A DNA stretch of 64,000 nt, taken from NCBI GenBank assembly GCA_021413735.1, contig JAIOPV010000133.1:1-64000 (forward strand), in the 5' to 3' direction. The notes beneath the pieces were generated by a model. That model worked only from the letters and a program-made list of their open reading frames with translations. It was not told the DNA's origin and searched no databases. The DNA comes from Planctomycetota bacterium (GTDB lineage Bacteria > Planctomycetota > Planctomycetia > Gemmatales > Gemmataceae). Of this stretch, positions 26,306 through 36,500 are shown piece after piece. Every line of letters begins with the position of its first letter. The first letter of the stretch is position 1. Both the position numbers and the translations under genes were made by a program.

Positions 26306-27694
26306 ATGCCCGACGCGCCGCCCCCGCTCCCGACGGCCAACGCACCAGCCGTCACCAAAGACGCTTCTCTCACGAAGGCACCGCCGACGGGAAAACTGTT
26401 CCCGTGCCTGAAGTGCGGGGCAAAGGTCGAGTTCGATCCGCGAACGCGCTCGCTGAAGTGCCCGTTCTGCGGGTATGAAAGCACGATCGCGGGACCGGGC
26501 GAAGGCGAAGAGGTCGCGGAACGCGACTTCTACGAATATGCGGCCAAACTCGCCAAAGGCGGTGGCGCCGGCATCGCGGGCCGGTCGTCGCAGGTTCGCT
26601 GCACGGGCTGCGGTGCAATTGTGCTGCTCGAAGAAAAGGTCGTCACTGATAAGTGTCCGTTTTGCAGCACACATCTTGAGAACAAGCCCGAAACCACCGA
26701 AGGAATGATTCCGCCCGAGTCGGTGATCGCGTTCGGCGTTGATCTGCGGGCCGCTCGCGAGGCGTTCGACAAATGGCTCAAGGGGCTTTGGTTTGCACCG
26801 TCCGAACTCAAGAATGTCGCCAATCTCGGGCAACTCGCGGGCGTATACATCCCGTACTGGACCTACGACGCGATGACCTACACCCACTACACCGGGATGC
26901 GTGGCGACGACTACACCGAAGTGGAAACTTACACCGAACGCGACGCCCAAGGCAACGACGTCACCAAAACGCGAACCGTCACCAAGACGCTCTGGTATCC
27001 CGTTTCAGGCGAGGTGCAGCACTTCTTCGACGATGTGCTCGTGTGCGGCTCGAAGAGCGTGCCGAGCCATCTTGTGCGCGGAATGGAACCGTGGCAGCTT
27101 GAGGAACTCGAACCGTACAAATCTGAGTTCCTCGCCGGAATGAAAACCGAACGCTACGCGATCGACCTCAAGGAAGGTCTGGTTGTCGCGAAGGAGATTA
27201 TGGAACCGACCATCGACCAGCTCATTCGTCACGACATCGGCGGAAATCACCAGCGAATCATCGAGAAAACCACTCGCTATCTTGGGATCACGTTCAAGCA
27301 CTGCCTGCTGCCGGTGTGGGTTGCGAACTACCGTTACCACGAGAAACTGTTTCAGATTCTCGTAAACGGTCGGAGCGGGAAAGTCTCTGGTGAGCGGCCA
27401 TACAGTTGGATGAAGATCCTCAGGCTCGTCTTCATCATCGCGCTCATCATCGGCGGAATTATCGCGGCCGTGATGAGTATGAAGGGCAGTCCGGGAGCCC
27501 CGGCACCACAGCCGAAGCAATCACGGCGACAGTCGTTGTCGCGTCCACGTCGTGTCTCGCTCAAGGGTGAACCGGATGCGATCGTGGAGGCGACTCGGAC
27601 GACCCTGCCAGAACTCGAAGACACACGGCAGCACGCGATACCCACCCCAGTTCGGCGGTCGCGGCACATTGCCGTCCGGGTATTGCGCCATTAA
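26306..27694 (+). CDS. Multi-zinc-ribbon membrane protein, partner of SPFH protein
   Basis: ATG 26306 ([10 protein letters not shown]) is chosen over GTG 26264. Residues about 31-55 hold a zinc ribbon ([12 protein letters not shown] and KCPFCGYE), about 95-125 a second one ([11 protein letters not shown] and [10 protein letters not shown]). The middle (about 150-370) resembles YdjG-type proteins, often misnamed helicases, that are encoded next to YdjI-like SPFH proteins ([18 protein letters not shown]). A membrane helix lies near 374-397 ([17 protein letters not shown]). The last 58 codons run antisense through the 3' end of pdxH and read as low-quality basic sequence, so the natural stop may have been lost or the tail is spurious. 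Confidence 0.8.
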   Translation: MPDAPPPLPTANAPAVTKDASLTKAPPTGKLFPCLKCGAKVEFDPRTRSLKCPFCGYESTIAGPGEGEEVAERDFYEYAAKLAKGGGAGIAGRSSQVRCTGCGAIVLLEEKVVTDKCPFCSTHLENKPETTEGMIPPESVIAFGVDLRAAREAFDKWLKGLWFAPSELKNVANLGQLAGVYIPYWTYDAMTYTHYTGMRGDDYTEVETYTERDAQGNDVTKTRTVTKTLWYPVSGEVQHFFDDVLVCGSKSVPSHLVRGMEPWQLEELEPYKSEFLAGMKTERYAIDLKEGLVVAKEIMEPTIDQLIRHDIGGNHQRIIEKTTRYLGITFKHCLLPVWVANYRYHEKLFQILVNGRSGKVSGERPYSWMKILRLVFIIALIIGGIIAAVMSMKGSPGAPAPQPKQSRRQSLSRPRRVSLKGEPDAIVEATRTTLPELEDTRQHAIPTPVRRSRHIAVRVLRH

Positions 27695-28168
27695 CTCGGC
27701 GTGTCGCTGTTCGAGATATGCGCGGTCAGGGATGATATCGCTTTGAGCCGACGCCCACGCGCCGAGCCGACTTCCGAGAGGTCGGTTCGCGAAGTAGTCA
27801 TCCGACTCGGCCGCTGTCACCACTTCAATCATGCCCTCAACACGCACTTGCCGTTCGAGGGCATGCCACGGAAAGACGAGAGCAACACACGGATTCGTCT
27901 TGAGTTCGCGACCCTTTCGACTGTCGTAGTTCGTGAAGAACGTGAAGCCACGGTCATCCAACGCTTTGAGCAATACGAGCCTGGCAGATGGGAAACTATC
28001 TGCGGTCGCCGTTGCAAGAACGAAAGCGTTCGGTTCGTGAAGACCAGCTGTGACTGCCTGCTCGAACCAGCGATGGAACAACGCGAACGGATCGTCGCCA
28101 GCGTCGGCTTCAACCAACCCATCAGCCGAGTATTCTTTGCGCATGTCCGCGAGTGATGGCACGCTCAC
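27521..28168 (-). CDS. pdxH: Pyridoxamine 5'-phosphate oxidase
   Basis: This FMN enzyme oxidises pyridoxine or pyridoxamine 5'-phosphate to pyridoxal phosphate, the last step of the PLP pathway. Motifs are [10 protein letters not shown], the substrate/FMN region [58 protein letters not shown] and the closing [15 protein letters not shown] with the conserved C-terminal RLxP. GTG 28168 (215 residues) overlaps the stop of the ThuA-like gene upstream and gives normal length; ATG 28144, giving MRKEYS, is an alternative. The first 27 codons of the longest frame lie inside the upstream gene and are left out. Confidence 0.93.
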   Translation of the reverse strand: MSVPSLADMRKEYSADGLVEADAGDDPFALFHRWFEQAVTAGLHEPNAFVLATATADSFPSARLVLLKALDDRGFTFFTNYDSRKGRELKTNPCVALVFPWHALERQVRVEGMIEVVTAAESDDYFANRPLGSRLGAWASAQSDIIPDRAYLEQRHAELMAQYPDGNVPRPPNWGGYRVLPCVFEFWQGRPSRLHDRIRFTLERDTTWTRQRLSP

Positions 28169-28974
28169 TTCTTCTCCAGCAAATACGCCGAATCCGGCAG
28201 TTCCACAGTCAGCCCTTTCTCGGGCACAGTCATTTTCGCAGTCCACAGCACGGCCTGCGACATGAGTCTGCGGTATTCTTCGCGCTTCCAGTTCTCGTGA
28301 AAGTGCAATCCGCTAAAGCCGAAGGAACGTCCGCTGTCAACGCGTTCCCACGACCACGCAACGGTTTCCTTCGCGCCGTCAATCTCGACCTGCAAAACGG
28401 GCTTCACCGCAGGCTCACCCTTCGGGAACTTCAGCTTGTAATAGAACTCTTCACGCACCTTGAAGTCCTTGATTCCCGTGGTGATCGGGTGTTTGGGATC
28501 GGCGACAATGGCGGTGGTTTCCACGACCTGATACTTCCGGTCTGGGCCACCGTGACAGCCACCGAACAACATCACGAATGCCTCGATTGGTTCTGCATCT
28601 TTCGCGCCCATGCCCCAGTGAATCACGACCAACCCGCCACCGCGTTTGGCATGTTGGCGAAACGCCGCCAGACGCTTTTCGTCGGCCGAGAGCCATTTCG
28701 CTCCCTCGGAAACGAACAGGACAACGACATCGGCGCGACCAATGAGTTCCGGACCTTCTTTCCACGGTCCATCCGCTTTCGATGTCGTGACCTCAATCCC
28801 CACCACGGGCTTGAGGCACTTCGCGAGAACCTCAAGACCAGGAGCGTACTCGTGCGTTCCCGGTGGGTGTCCATCTGGATCGGAGCTGACGAGCAGCACC
28901 TTCTTGGGCGTATCGGCAGCGGATGCCGCACACGCGAAGCACAGCACGAACACGCAGGAGAGGAGGTGGAACAT
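28165..28974 (-). CDS. Secreted ThuA-like protein
   Basis: The 269-residue product has a signal peptide ([19 protein letters not shown]). It then shows the ThuA / trehalose-utilisation fold, a glutamine-amidotransferase-like domain: [59 protein letters not shown] and [22 protein letters not shown]. Planctomycetes carry many such genes near secreted dehydrogenases and sulfatases; the enzymatic role is not established. Its TGA overlaps the proposed GTG of pdxH. A GGGAGG lies before its ATG. Confidence 0.87.
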   Translation of the reverse strand: MFHLLSCVFVLCFACAASAADTPKKVLLVSSDPDGHPPGTHEYAPGLEVLAKCLKPVVGIEVTTSKADGPWKEGPELIGRADVVVLFVSEGAKWLSADEKRLAAFRQHAKRGGGLVVIHWGMGAKDAEPIEAFVMLFGGCHGGPDRKYQVVETTAIVADPKHPITTGIKDFKVREEFYYKLKFPKGEPAVKPVLQVEIDGAKETVAWSWERVDSGRSFGFSGLHFHENWKREEYRRLMSQAVLWTAKMTVPEKGLTVELPDSAYLLEKK

Positions 28975-28992
28975 GAGGCGGCTCCAGGGAGG

Positions 28993-29165
28993 TTACTTTG
29001 CGTTCACGGCTTCGCTTTTCTTCGATTCAAGGCCTTCGGTGAGCGCCTGCGAGCGTGCCCACACAGCGATCACTCGCTTCGGAAGGCGATTCGTCGTGGG
29101 GCCGCGACAGGCGAGGGTGACAACGGAATCTGCGAGCCGCCGGGACACGGGCAACTCCACGCACG
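28993..29165 (-). pseudogene. 3' remnant of an unidentified gene
   Basis: Between the sulfatase stop and the ThuA start, one minus-strand frame reads RRLADSVVTLACRGPTTNR and LPKRVIAVWARSQALTEGL and ends with VNAK and TAA. The residue make-up and codon usage look like real coding sequence. To its 5' side the frame passes into the sulfatase gene in a wrong frame, so the rest of the gene is gone. I cannot name the family. The sulfatase-PhoD block may have replaced the missing 5' part. Confidence 0.35.
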
Positions 29166-29168
29166 CTG

Positions 29169-30632
29169 TCAGAACTTGGGGAGCACGTTCTTGATGCCTT
29201 CGTCGAGCGGCATCTTGTCCGGCAGGGCGTCGTGCTCCTTCATGAGTTTGTCGAGCAGTTCGGCCAGTTCCTTGCCCCTCGCGGCGTGGGCGGGTTCGGC
29301 CGCGAGGTTCTTCGTCTCCAGCGGGTCGGCCTTCAGGTCGTACAACTCGGCCGTGTGGCGGTCGGGCTTGCCGTCGCCATGTGGGTAGCGGATGTACTTC
29401 CAGTCGGGCGTTCGCACCGCCCGCACGTTCGGCGTGTACGGGAACTGCGCCTCGTAGTTGTACTGGTAGAAGAACGCCGATCGCCACCCTTCGGCCTTCC
29501 CTTCCAGCAGCGGCTTCCACGACCGCCCGTCGGCGTTTGGCAGCGGCTTCGCCCCGCACACGTCGAGGAGCGTCGGGGCGAGGTCGAGCGACAGCACCAT
29601 TTCCTTCACCACTGTCCCGGCCTTCGCCAGCGGCGGGTAACGGACCAGGAGGGGAAGTCGCTGGCTCTCCTCGTAGGCCGTCCGCTTGTCGACGCGGCCG
29701 TGCTCACCGATCGCGAACCCGTTGTCGGTGGTGAACACGATGAGCGTGTTGTCGAGTTGACCCGCGTCCTTGAGCGTCTGGTATAAGTGGCCGACGCTGT
29801 CGTCGACCGACGCGATGGTGCCGAGGTAGGCCCGCACGAACTTGCCGTAGTCCTTCTGGCCGTAGAGCGGCCCGCCGAGGCCGTGCCACGTCGGGTACTG
29901 CTCCTCCAGCCACTTCGGCTTGCCGCCGCCCTTGTACGCCTCCGCGTTCGCCGGCTTGGTGATCGTCTCGGCGTCGAACGCCTTCTCGTACTTCGGCTCC
30001 GGTGTGATCGGCCCGCCGTGCGGGGCCTTGTGGCCGAGCACGAGCATCCACGGCTTGTCGTGCTTCTTCTTGATCCACTCGACCGCCGCGTCGGTCACGA
30101 CGGTCGTGTAGTAGCCCTTCACGACCTTGCGGGTGCCGTCGATGTTGAACTCGGTGTCGAAGTAGTTGCCCTGGCCCTTGTGGCTCATCCAGTAGTCGAA
30201 GCCCGGCCGCTTGCGGTCGTCGTCCTCGCCCATGTGCCACTTCCCGATATACGCCGTCTCGTACCCCGCCGCCTGGAGCCCCTTGGGGTACGACGGCAGG
30301 TCGTTCGGGTAGTCGGTGAAGTTGTTCAGGACCTTGTGCCGGTGGGCGTACTGGCCGCTCAGGAACGACGCCCGGCTCGGCGAGCACAGCGACGTGGTGC
30401 AGAACGCGTTGGAGAACCGCACGCCCTCATTCGCGAGCCGGTCGAGGTTCGGGGTCTTGAACCACGGGAACAGGGCGGCCTTCCCCTGCTCCTTCTGCAC
30501 GACGCCGAGTGCGTCCCACCGCATGTCGTCGGTCAGGATGACCAGCACGTTGGGCCGCTCGGCGGCGACGGCCGGACCCGCCGCAGTGAGGATGGACGCG
30601 AGGACGGTCGCAACGAACGACAGACGGTGCAT
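29169..30632 (-). CDS. Secreted type I sulfatase (Cys-type)
   Basis: ATG 30632 opens a signal peptide (MHRLSFVATVLASILTAAGPAVAA); the frame also allows GTG 30641. The 487-residue enzyme has metal ligands in VILTDDMRWD (Asp 35, 36), the sulfatase signature CSPSR at 83-87, whose cysteine is normally converted to formylglycine, then ETAYIGKWHMG, GHKAPHGG and VFTTDNGFAIGEHG. The C-terminal region (DWKYIRYPHGDGKPDRHTAELYDL) matches N-sulfoglucosamine/iduronate-type sulfatases. The likely substrate is a sulfated polysaccharide. It lies 25 bases after the PhoD gene, and both are more GC-rich than their neighbours. Confidence 0.92.
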   Translation of the reverse strand: MHRLSFVATVLASILTAAGPAVAAERPNVLVILTDDMRWDALGVVQKEQGKAALFPWFKTPNLDRLANEGVRFSNAFCTTSLCSPSRASFLSGQYAHRHKVLNNFTDYPNDLPSYPKGLQAAGYETAYIGKWHMGEDDDRKRPGFDYWMSHKGQGNYFDTEFNIDGTRKVVKGYYTTVVTDAAVEWIKKKHDKPWMLVLGHKAPHGGPITPEPKYEKAFDAETITKPANAEAYKGGGKPKWLEEQYPTWHGLGGPLYGQKDYGKFVRAYLGTIASVDDSVGHLYQTLKDAGQLDNTLIVFTTDNGFAIGEHGRVDKRTAYEESQRLPLLVRYPPLAKAGTVVKEMVLSLDLAPTLLDVCGAKPLPNADGRSWKPLLEGKAEGWRSAFFYQYNYEAQFPYTPNVRAVRTPDWKYIRYPHGDGKPDRHTAELYDLKADPLETKNLAAEPAHAARGKELAELLDKLMKEHDALPDKMPLDEGIKNVLPKF

Positions 30633-30657
30633 GATCGACACTCCGGTGACGGGTGCG

Positions 30658-31740
30658 TTACGGCTTCGGTTTGAGCTGACCGAGCGTCAGCCGTTGTTGT
30701 AGGACGACATCGCCCGACTCCTCGCGGACCTGAAGCCTCACCACCGGATCGGCCGCTTCCCAGTCGATCAGCACGGTGCCGAAGTTGATGTCGAAGTAGG
30801 TGAGCCCGACACGGTACGAGTTGATCTCGTTGGAGAACCGCACCTTCGTCTTGGTGAAGTTCCCGCTCGGCGTGTTCAAGCTACTGGAACACACGTCGTA
30901 AAGCGGGTAGCCGACGCCGTCCTTGTGATCGGCCTGCAACTTGGAGATTTCGGCCAGGTGTCGGTCGCCGGTGAGAAATACGACTCCGTTGGCCCCGGTG
31001 TCCTTGATGAGCTTGAAGAGCCGCTTGCGCTCCAGCGGGAAGTTGCCCCACATCTCCGACCCGTGCTCGTCGGGCACCACCTGCACCCCGGAGCCGATGA
31101 GCCGCAACTCGGCGGGCACCTTGAGCTGCGTTTCGAGCCACTTCCACTGCGCCTCGCCGAGCACGGTGGCGTCCTTGTCGGTGTTCGGGGCGTACTTCCC
31201 GCGGCGACCCTCGCCTGGCTCTCCGGGTTTGAACCCGGTCTTCAGCGGGCTGCGGAAGTACCGGGCGTCGAGCAGGATGAGCTGCACCCGCTTGCCCGGC
31301 GGACCGAACATCTGTGACGAGTAGACGCCCTCGCGGGACCGCCGTGGGTCATCTTTGGGAACCTCGAAGAAGTCGAGGAACACCTGCTGCGACTCCTTCT
31401 TCTTCGGGTACTCGGCCCCGGCGTCGTTACCCCCATAGTCGTGGTCGTCCCAGGTCGCGTGAATCGGACACGTCGCCTTCAGTTTGATGTAACCGGGCTG
31501 CTTCGCGAGGAGCCCGTACTTGGCCTTCATGACCTCCATGTCTTCAGTGTCCGCGTAGATATTGTCGCCCAGGAAGACGAAGTGCTGCGGCTTCGTGTCG
31601 ACGACCGCGTCCCAGATCAGTTGCGGCTTCTCCTGCTTGGCGCACGAGCCGAACGCGATGCGAGACACGACCGGCGGGTCCGCGGCGGAAGCGATGGAGG
31701 GTACGAGCAGGACGGCGACGAGCAGGCTGATGCGGGTCAT
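30658..31740 (-). CDS. Secreted PhoD-like alkaline phosphatase
   Basis: ATG 31740 gives a signal peptide (MTRISLLVAVLLVPSIASA) and 360 residues. The PhoD metallophosphatase core is visible: SRIAFGSCAKQEKPQLIWDAV, VFLGDNIYAD (57-64), ATWDDHDYGGND (95-106), LILLDARYFRSP, a GSGVQV strand, and VVFLTGDRHLAEI. PhoD enzymes are Ca/Fe-dependent phosphodiesterases or monoesterases outside the cytoplasm. Only the MetallophosD core is present. It is cotranscribed with the sulfatase, a pairing that suggests attack on modified glycans or recovery of phosphate and sulfate. Confidence 0.88.
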   Translation of the reverse strand: MTRISLLVAVLLVPSIASAADPPVVSRIAFGSCAKQEKPQLIWDAVVDTKPQHFVFLGDNIYADTEDMEVMKAKYGLLAKQPGYIKLKATCPIHATWDDHDYGGNDAGAEYPKKKESQQVFLDFFEVPKDDPRRSREGVYSSQMFGPPGKRVQLILLDARYFRSPLKTGFKPGEPGEGRRGKYAPNTDKDATVLGEAQWKWLETQLKVPAELRLIGSGVQVVPDEHGSEMWGNFPLERKRLFKLIKDTGANGVVFLTGDRHLAEISKLQADHKDGVGYPLYDVCSSSLNTPSGNFTKTKVRFSNEINSYRVGLTYFDINFGTVLIDWEAADPVVRLQVREESGDVVLQQRLTLGQLKPKP

Positions 31741-31811
31741 TGTGGAAGGCTCCGGGGGTGGCGACATTATCCTCTATTTCGTAGTCTCCGTCGAGATCGC
31801 TGCGTCGGTCT

Positions 31812-31947
31812 CAGGGTGGTTTCATTCTGGAGTGTGTGAGCGTCAAAGCGTAAGCTCGACGGTGTGCCGAAAGCGTCTGCAGCCAGAACAGTTCCACCGT
31901 CGGCCTGACGCCTCGACGCTCACACACTCCAGAATGAAACCGCCCTG
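31812..31947. repeat. Palindromic intergenic element, family 1 copy B
   Basis: Arms 31812-31844 and 31915-31947 pair over 33 bases with one mismatch (27 consecutive perfect pairs, 31818-31844 with 31915-31941). The inner sequence continues the pairing imperfectly around GCGTCAGGCCGACGGTGG (right half, read on the minus strand), the same core as at 18599-18694. It lies between the gltD 3' end and the PhoD 5' end. The remainder of this 353-base gap holds the hairpin at 32034 and nothing else recognised. Confidence 0.85.
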
Positions 31948-32033
31948 TGAATGGGGTGGGAGTTGATCGACAGGTTCACCCCGCAACACTGGTAATTCAA
32001 GACGTGATGTGAACGCGATGGGTACCAGGAATG

Positions 32034-32060
32034 GAACACCCACCTTCCGGGTGGGTGTTC
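32034..32060 (-). terminator. Perfect 11-bp hairpin after gltD
   Basis: GAACACCCACC at 32034-32044 pairs with 32050-32060 around a 5-base loop, starting 34 bases beyond the gltD stop. There is no T-run on the minus strand after it, so it is a candidate terminator or 3'-end stabiliser rather than a classical intrinsic terminator. Confidence 0.55.
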
Positions 32061-32093
32061 ACTGTCAGAACAACACGCGAGATTGCGATTCGC

Positions 32094-33590
32094 TCACTCA
32101 CACGAAGCAACGCCGGCTGGTTGCATCAGGTACTTGTCGCACTCGCTGGCGGCCCCGCGGCCCTCGTTGATCGCCCAGACGACGAGACTCTGCCCGCGCC
32201 GCATGTCGCCAGCCGCGAACACGCCGTCCACGCTCGTGCTGAACTTCCCCGCTTCCGTCTTCGCGTTGGTGCGGGCATCCTTCTCCACCCCAAGCTGATC
32301 GAGAAGCTGGTTCTCCGGTCCGCTAAAACCCATCGCCAGCAGCACGAGTTGCGCCGGGAACACCTTCTCCGAGCCTGGGATGTTCCGCGGAATCACCCGA
32401 CCGTTGTCTTTCACCCACTCGACACGAATCGTGTGAATCTCCTTCATGTGGCCTGCGCTATCGCCAACGAACTTCGTTGTCTGGATGGAATACTGGCGGG
32501 GGTCGGCACCGAAGATCGCCTTGGCTTCCTCCTGACCGTAGTCGAGCCGATAGATCTTCGGCCACTGCGGCCAGGGGTTGTCCGCTGCACGCCCCACTGG
32601 CGGCATCGGGACGATTTCCAGTTGGAGGATGCTCTTGCAGCCGTGACGCAGCGAAGTGCCGACACAGTCGGTGCCGGTGTCGCCGCCACCAATCACGATG
32701 ACGTCCTTATCCTTCGCCGAGATGTACTTGCCGTCCTCGTGCTTGCTGTCGAGCAGGCTCTTCGTGTTGGCGTGCAAGAACTCCATCGCGAAGTGCATGC
32801 CCTTGAGATTGCGGCCTTCCGTTTTGGCGAAGAAGTCGTTCGGCTTCGTTGCTCCACCGCACAGTACAACGGCGTCGAAGTCGTCGCGGAGCTTCTTCGC
32901 TGGCAGATCCTTGCCCACCTCGCAGTTCGTGATGAACGTAACGCCCTCTGCCTTCATCAGATCAACGCGGCGCTGGACGTAGCTCTTGTCGAGCTTCATG
33001 TTCGGGATGCCGTACATCAGCAATCCGCCGATGCGATCAGCACGCTCGAACACCGTGACGGTATGCCCGGCGTGGTTGAGTTGATCCGCACACGCAAGCC
33101 CCGCCGGACCCGAGCCGACGATCGCGACCTTCTTGCCGGTACGAACCGCTGGCGGCTCCGCCTTCACCCAGCCTTCCTCGAAGCCCCGGTCGATGATGGC
33201 GCATTCGATGTTCTTGATCGTGACGGCGGGCTCGTTGATGCCCAACACGCACGACCCCTCGCACGGAGCGGGGCAGACCCTCCCTGTAAACTCGGGGAAG
33301 TTGTTGGTCTTGTGGAGCCGTTCGAGAGCTTCTCGCCACAGACCGCGATACACCAGATCGTTCCACTCCGGAATAAGGTTGTTAATCGGACAACCTGCTG
33401 CCATGCCCTCAATGACGACGCCGGTGTGGCAGAACGGCACGCCGCAATCCATGCAGCGTGCGCCTTGCTGACGCAACAACTTCTCGTCGCCGTGGCCGTG
33501 GAACTCGCCCCACCTATGACTGCGTTCGATCGGAGCATCCGCCATCGGCAGCTCGCGCGCATATTCCATGAACCCAGTTGGCTTACCCAT
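32094..33590 (-). CDS. gltD: Glutamate synthase small subunit
   Basis: This 498-residue FAD subunit feeds NADPH electrons to GltB for glutamate synthesis. The N-terminal part carries two iron-sulfur cysteine sets: [10 protein letters not shown] with [12 protein letters not shown], and [19 protein letters not shown]- and NADPH-binding loops follow ([37 protein letters not shown]), then [19 protein letters not shown] near the end. ATG 33590 is one base past the gltB stop, with GGGAGG inside the gltB end, so the two are tightly coupled. The open frame extends upstream inside gltB antisense-free DNA but without gltD sequence. Confidence 0.96.
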   Translation of the reverse strand: MGKPTGFMEYARELPMADAPIERSHRWGEFHGHGDEKLLRQQGARCMDCGVPFCHTGVVIEGMAAGCPINNLIPEWNDLVYRGLWREALERLHKTNNFPEFTGRVCPAPCEGSCVLGINEPAVTIKNIECAIIDRGFEEGWVKAEPPAVRTGKKVAIVGSGPAGLACADQLNHAGHTVTVFERADRIGGLLMYGIPNMKLDKSYVQRRVDLMKAEGVTFITNCEVGKDLPAKKLRDDFDAVVLCGGATKPNDFFAKTEGRNLKGMHFAMEFLHANTKSLLDSKHEDGKYISAKDKDVIVIGGGDTGTDCVGTSLRHGCKSILQLEIVPMPPVGRAADNPWPQWPKIYRLDYGQEEAKAIFGADPRQYSIQTTKFVGDSAGHMKEIHTIRVEWVKDNGRVIPRNIPGSEKVFPAQLVLLAMGFSGPENQLLDQLGVEKDARTNAKTEAGKFSTSVDGVFAAGDMRRGQSLVVWAINEGRGAASECDKYLMQPAGVASCE

Positions 33591-33591
33591 T

Positions 33592-36500
33592 TCACTTACC
33601 TCCCGCGCGGGCCAAGTCGTGCGAATTCGATTCAAATGCTGCCATAATTGCTTCTTCGTCTGGAAGACCCTGCGCCTTGAAGCGCTTCTGCGTTTCCAAC
33701 ACTCGACGGTAGTCGCTCGGGTACACCTTGACGAACCGCCCCTGGTGCTGCTCCCAGTCTCGCAGCATCCGCTGCGGTAGCTCGCTGCCGGTGGCCTCGT
33801 GGAACTTCCGCAGTAGATCCTTGACCTCGGCCACATCCTCTTCGTCCTCAAGCGGGAAGAGTTGCACCATCTCCTTGTTGCACTTGCGAGGGAAGCTCCC
33901 GTCCTCGTCGTAGACGTAGGCGATGCCGCCAGACATCCCTGCGGCGAAGTTCCGACCTGTCGGTCCCAGCACGACGACTCGGCCGCCCGTCATGTACTCG
34001 CAGCAGTGGTCGCCCACCGACAGCACCACCGCGTTGACCCCACTGTTCCGCACCGCGAAGCGTTCGCCGGCCATGCCGCGGATGTAGACCTCGCCGCTCG
34101 TCGCGCCATAGAGCGCCACGTTGCCGATGATGACGTTGTCGGCAGGCCGGAACGTCGACCCATCCGGCGGCACGATGATGATCTTGCCGCCCGAAAGTCC
34201 CTTGCCGACGTAGTCGTTCGCGTCACCCTCAAGCCTCAGCGTGATGCCAGGCGGCATGAACGCTCCGAAGCTCTGCCCCGCCGAACCCTTGAATTTCAAG
34301 CTGATCGTGTCGTCCGGCAGGCCGCTCGGCCCGTAACGCCGGGTCAACTCGCTGCCGAGCATCGTGCCGACGACGCGGTTCACGTTACGGATCGGCAACG
34401 TCGCCGAGACCGGTGTGCCTTTCTCCAGTGCTGGCTTGCACAGCGGGATGAGGGTCGTGCGGTCGAGCGCCTGGTCGAGTCCGTGATCTTGCGTTTGTGT
34501 GCAGTGCCAGCCGACGTTCGGCCCGACGTTCGGCCGATAAAAGATCGGCGAGAAGTCGAGGCCGCGCACCTTGTAGTGATCGATGGCCTTCGACGTCTCC
34601 AGCTTTTCGCTGTGACCGACCATCTCCGCGATCGTGCGGAAGCCGAGCATCGCCATCAGCTCTCGCACCTCCTCGGCGATGAAACGCATGAAGGTCACGA
34701 TGCTCTCTGGGGTGCCGGTGAACTTCTTGCGAAGCTCCGGGTCCTGCGTCGCGACGCCAACGGGGCAAGTGTTCAGATGGCAGACTCGCATCATCACGCA
34801 GCCCATCGCCACGAGCGGAGCCGTTGCGAAGCCGAACTCTTCCGCCCCCAGCAACGCTCCGATGACGACATCTCGCCCGGTCTTCAACTGACCGTCAACC
34901 TCGACGACAATGCGCGAACGCAGGTCGTTGAGCAGAAGCGTCTGCTGTGCCTCGGCCAGACCCAACTCCCACGGTGCACCCGCGTGCTTGAGGCTCGTGA
35001 GTGGCGAGGCACCGGTGCCGCCGTCGTAGCCGCTGATGAGCACCACGTCGGCGTGTGCCTTGGCGACGCCCGCAGCGATGGTGCCAACACCCACTTCCGC
35101 CACCAGCTTCACGCTGATTCGAGCTTCATGGTTGGCGTTTTTCAGGTCGTGGATCAACTCGGCGAGATCCTCGATGCTGTAGATATCGTGGTGTGGCGGC
35201 GGCGAGATCAAGCCGACTCCCGGCGTCGAGTGCCGCACCTTCGCGATCCAGGGATAGACCTTGCTGCCGGGAAGCTGTCCACCCTCGCCGGGCTTGGCCC
35301 CCTGTGCCATTTTGATCTGCAATTCCTTGGCGTTGACCAAGTAGTTACTGGTGACGCCGAAGCGGCCAGAGGCGACCTGCTTGATCGCGCTGTTCTTCGA
35401 GTCGCCGCGTTCGTTGGTCCAGGTGTAGCGTTCGGGGTCTTCGCCGCCCTCGCCGGTGTTGCTCCTGCCGCCGATGCGGTTCATGCCGATGGCCAGCGTC
35501 TCGTGTGCTTCCTGGCTGATCGAGCCATACGACATCGCCCCCGACTTGAACCGCTTCATGATCGCTTCGACCGACTCCACTTCATCAAGCGGAATCGGCT
35601 TCTCGGCGGGCTTCAACTCGAACAGGCCGCGCAAGGTGCAGAGCCGCTTCGCCTGGTTGTTGACGAGCGTGCTGTACTCCTTGAAGACCTTGAAGTTGTT
35701 GGACCGGCAGGCGTGCTGGAGTTTGTGGATCGTCTCCGGGTTGAACAGGTGGTATTCGCCCTCGCGTCGGTACTGGTAGTGTCCGCCGACATCAAGAGTG
35801 TGTCCGTTCAGCGGTCGATCCGGGAAGGCACGCTTGTGCCGCGCCACGGCCTCCGTGGCGATCACGTCCATGCCGACCCCGGAGATCCGCGACGACGTCC
35901 AGGTGAAATACTTGTCGATGACATCCTTGTTGAGACCGACCGCCTCGAAGATCTGGGCGCCGCAGTAGCTCTGAGCCGTCGAGATGCCCATCTTGGACAT
36001 CACCTTCATCACGCCCTTCCCGACCGCCTTGACGAAGTTCTTGACGGCCTTCGTGTGATCCACGCCAACGAGCGTTCCCTGTTGGATCATGTCATCGATC
36101 GTCTCGAAGGCGAGGTACGGGTTGATGGCACCCGCGCCATAGCCGATCAAGAGCGAGAAATGATGCACCTCTCGCGGCTCGCCGCTCTCCAAAACCAGGC
36201 CGACCTTGGTGCGGGTTCCCTCGCGGATCAGGTGGTGGTGGACCCCTGCGACGGCCAGCAGCGCCGGAATCGGGGCGTGATTCGCATCCACTCCGCGATC
36301 CGACAGGATGATGATGTCGTGGCCGTCCTGGATGGCTGCGCTGATGTCGCGGAACAGTCCGCCCATCGCGAGGTTCAGGCCGAACGCCCCCTGCTTCACC
36401 GGGAAGAGGATCGGCAGCGTGATTGCCTTGTAGCCGTGCGGTGGCTGGCCATCGAGCGCCCGCAATCGCTCCAGGTCCTCGTTCTTCATGATCGGCGAGG

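Noticed and set aside
32034-32060. Classical intrinsic terminator of gltBD
   Set aside because: The stem is perfect but lacks a T-run on the minus strand, so it was kept only as a possible terminator.
32031-33647. 538-residue plus-strand frame across gltD
   Set aside because: It is antisense to gltD; no start signal and no domain.
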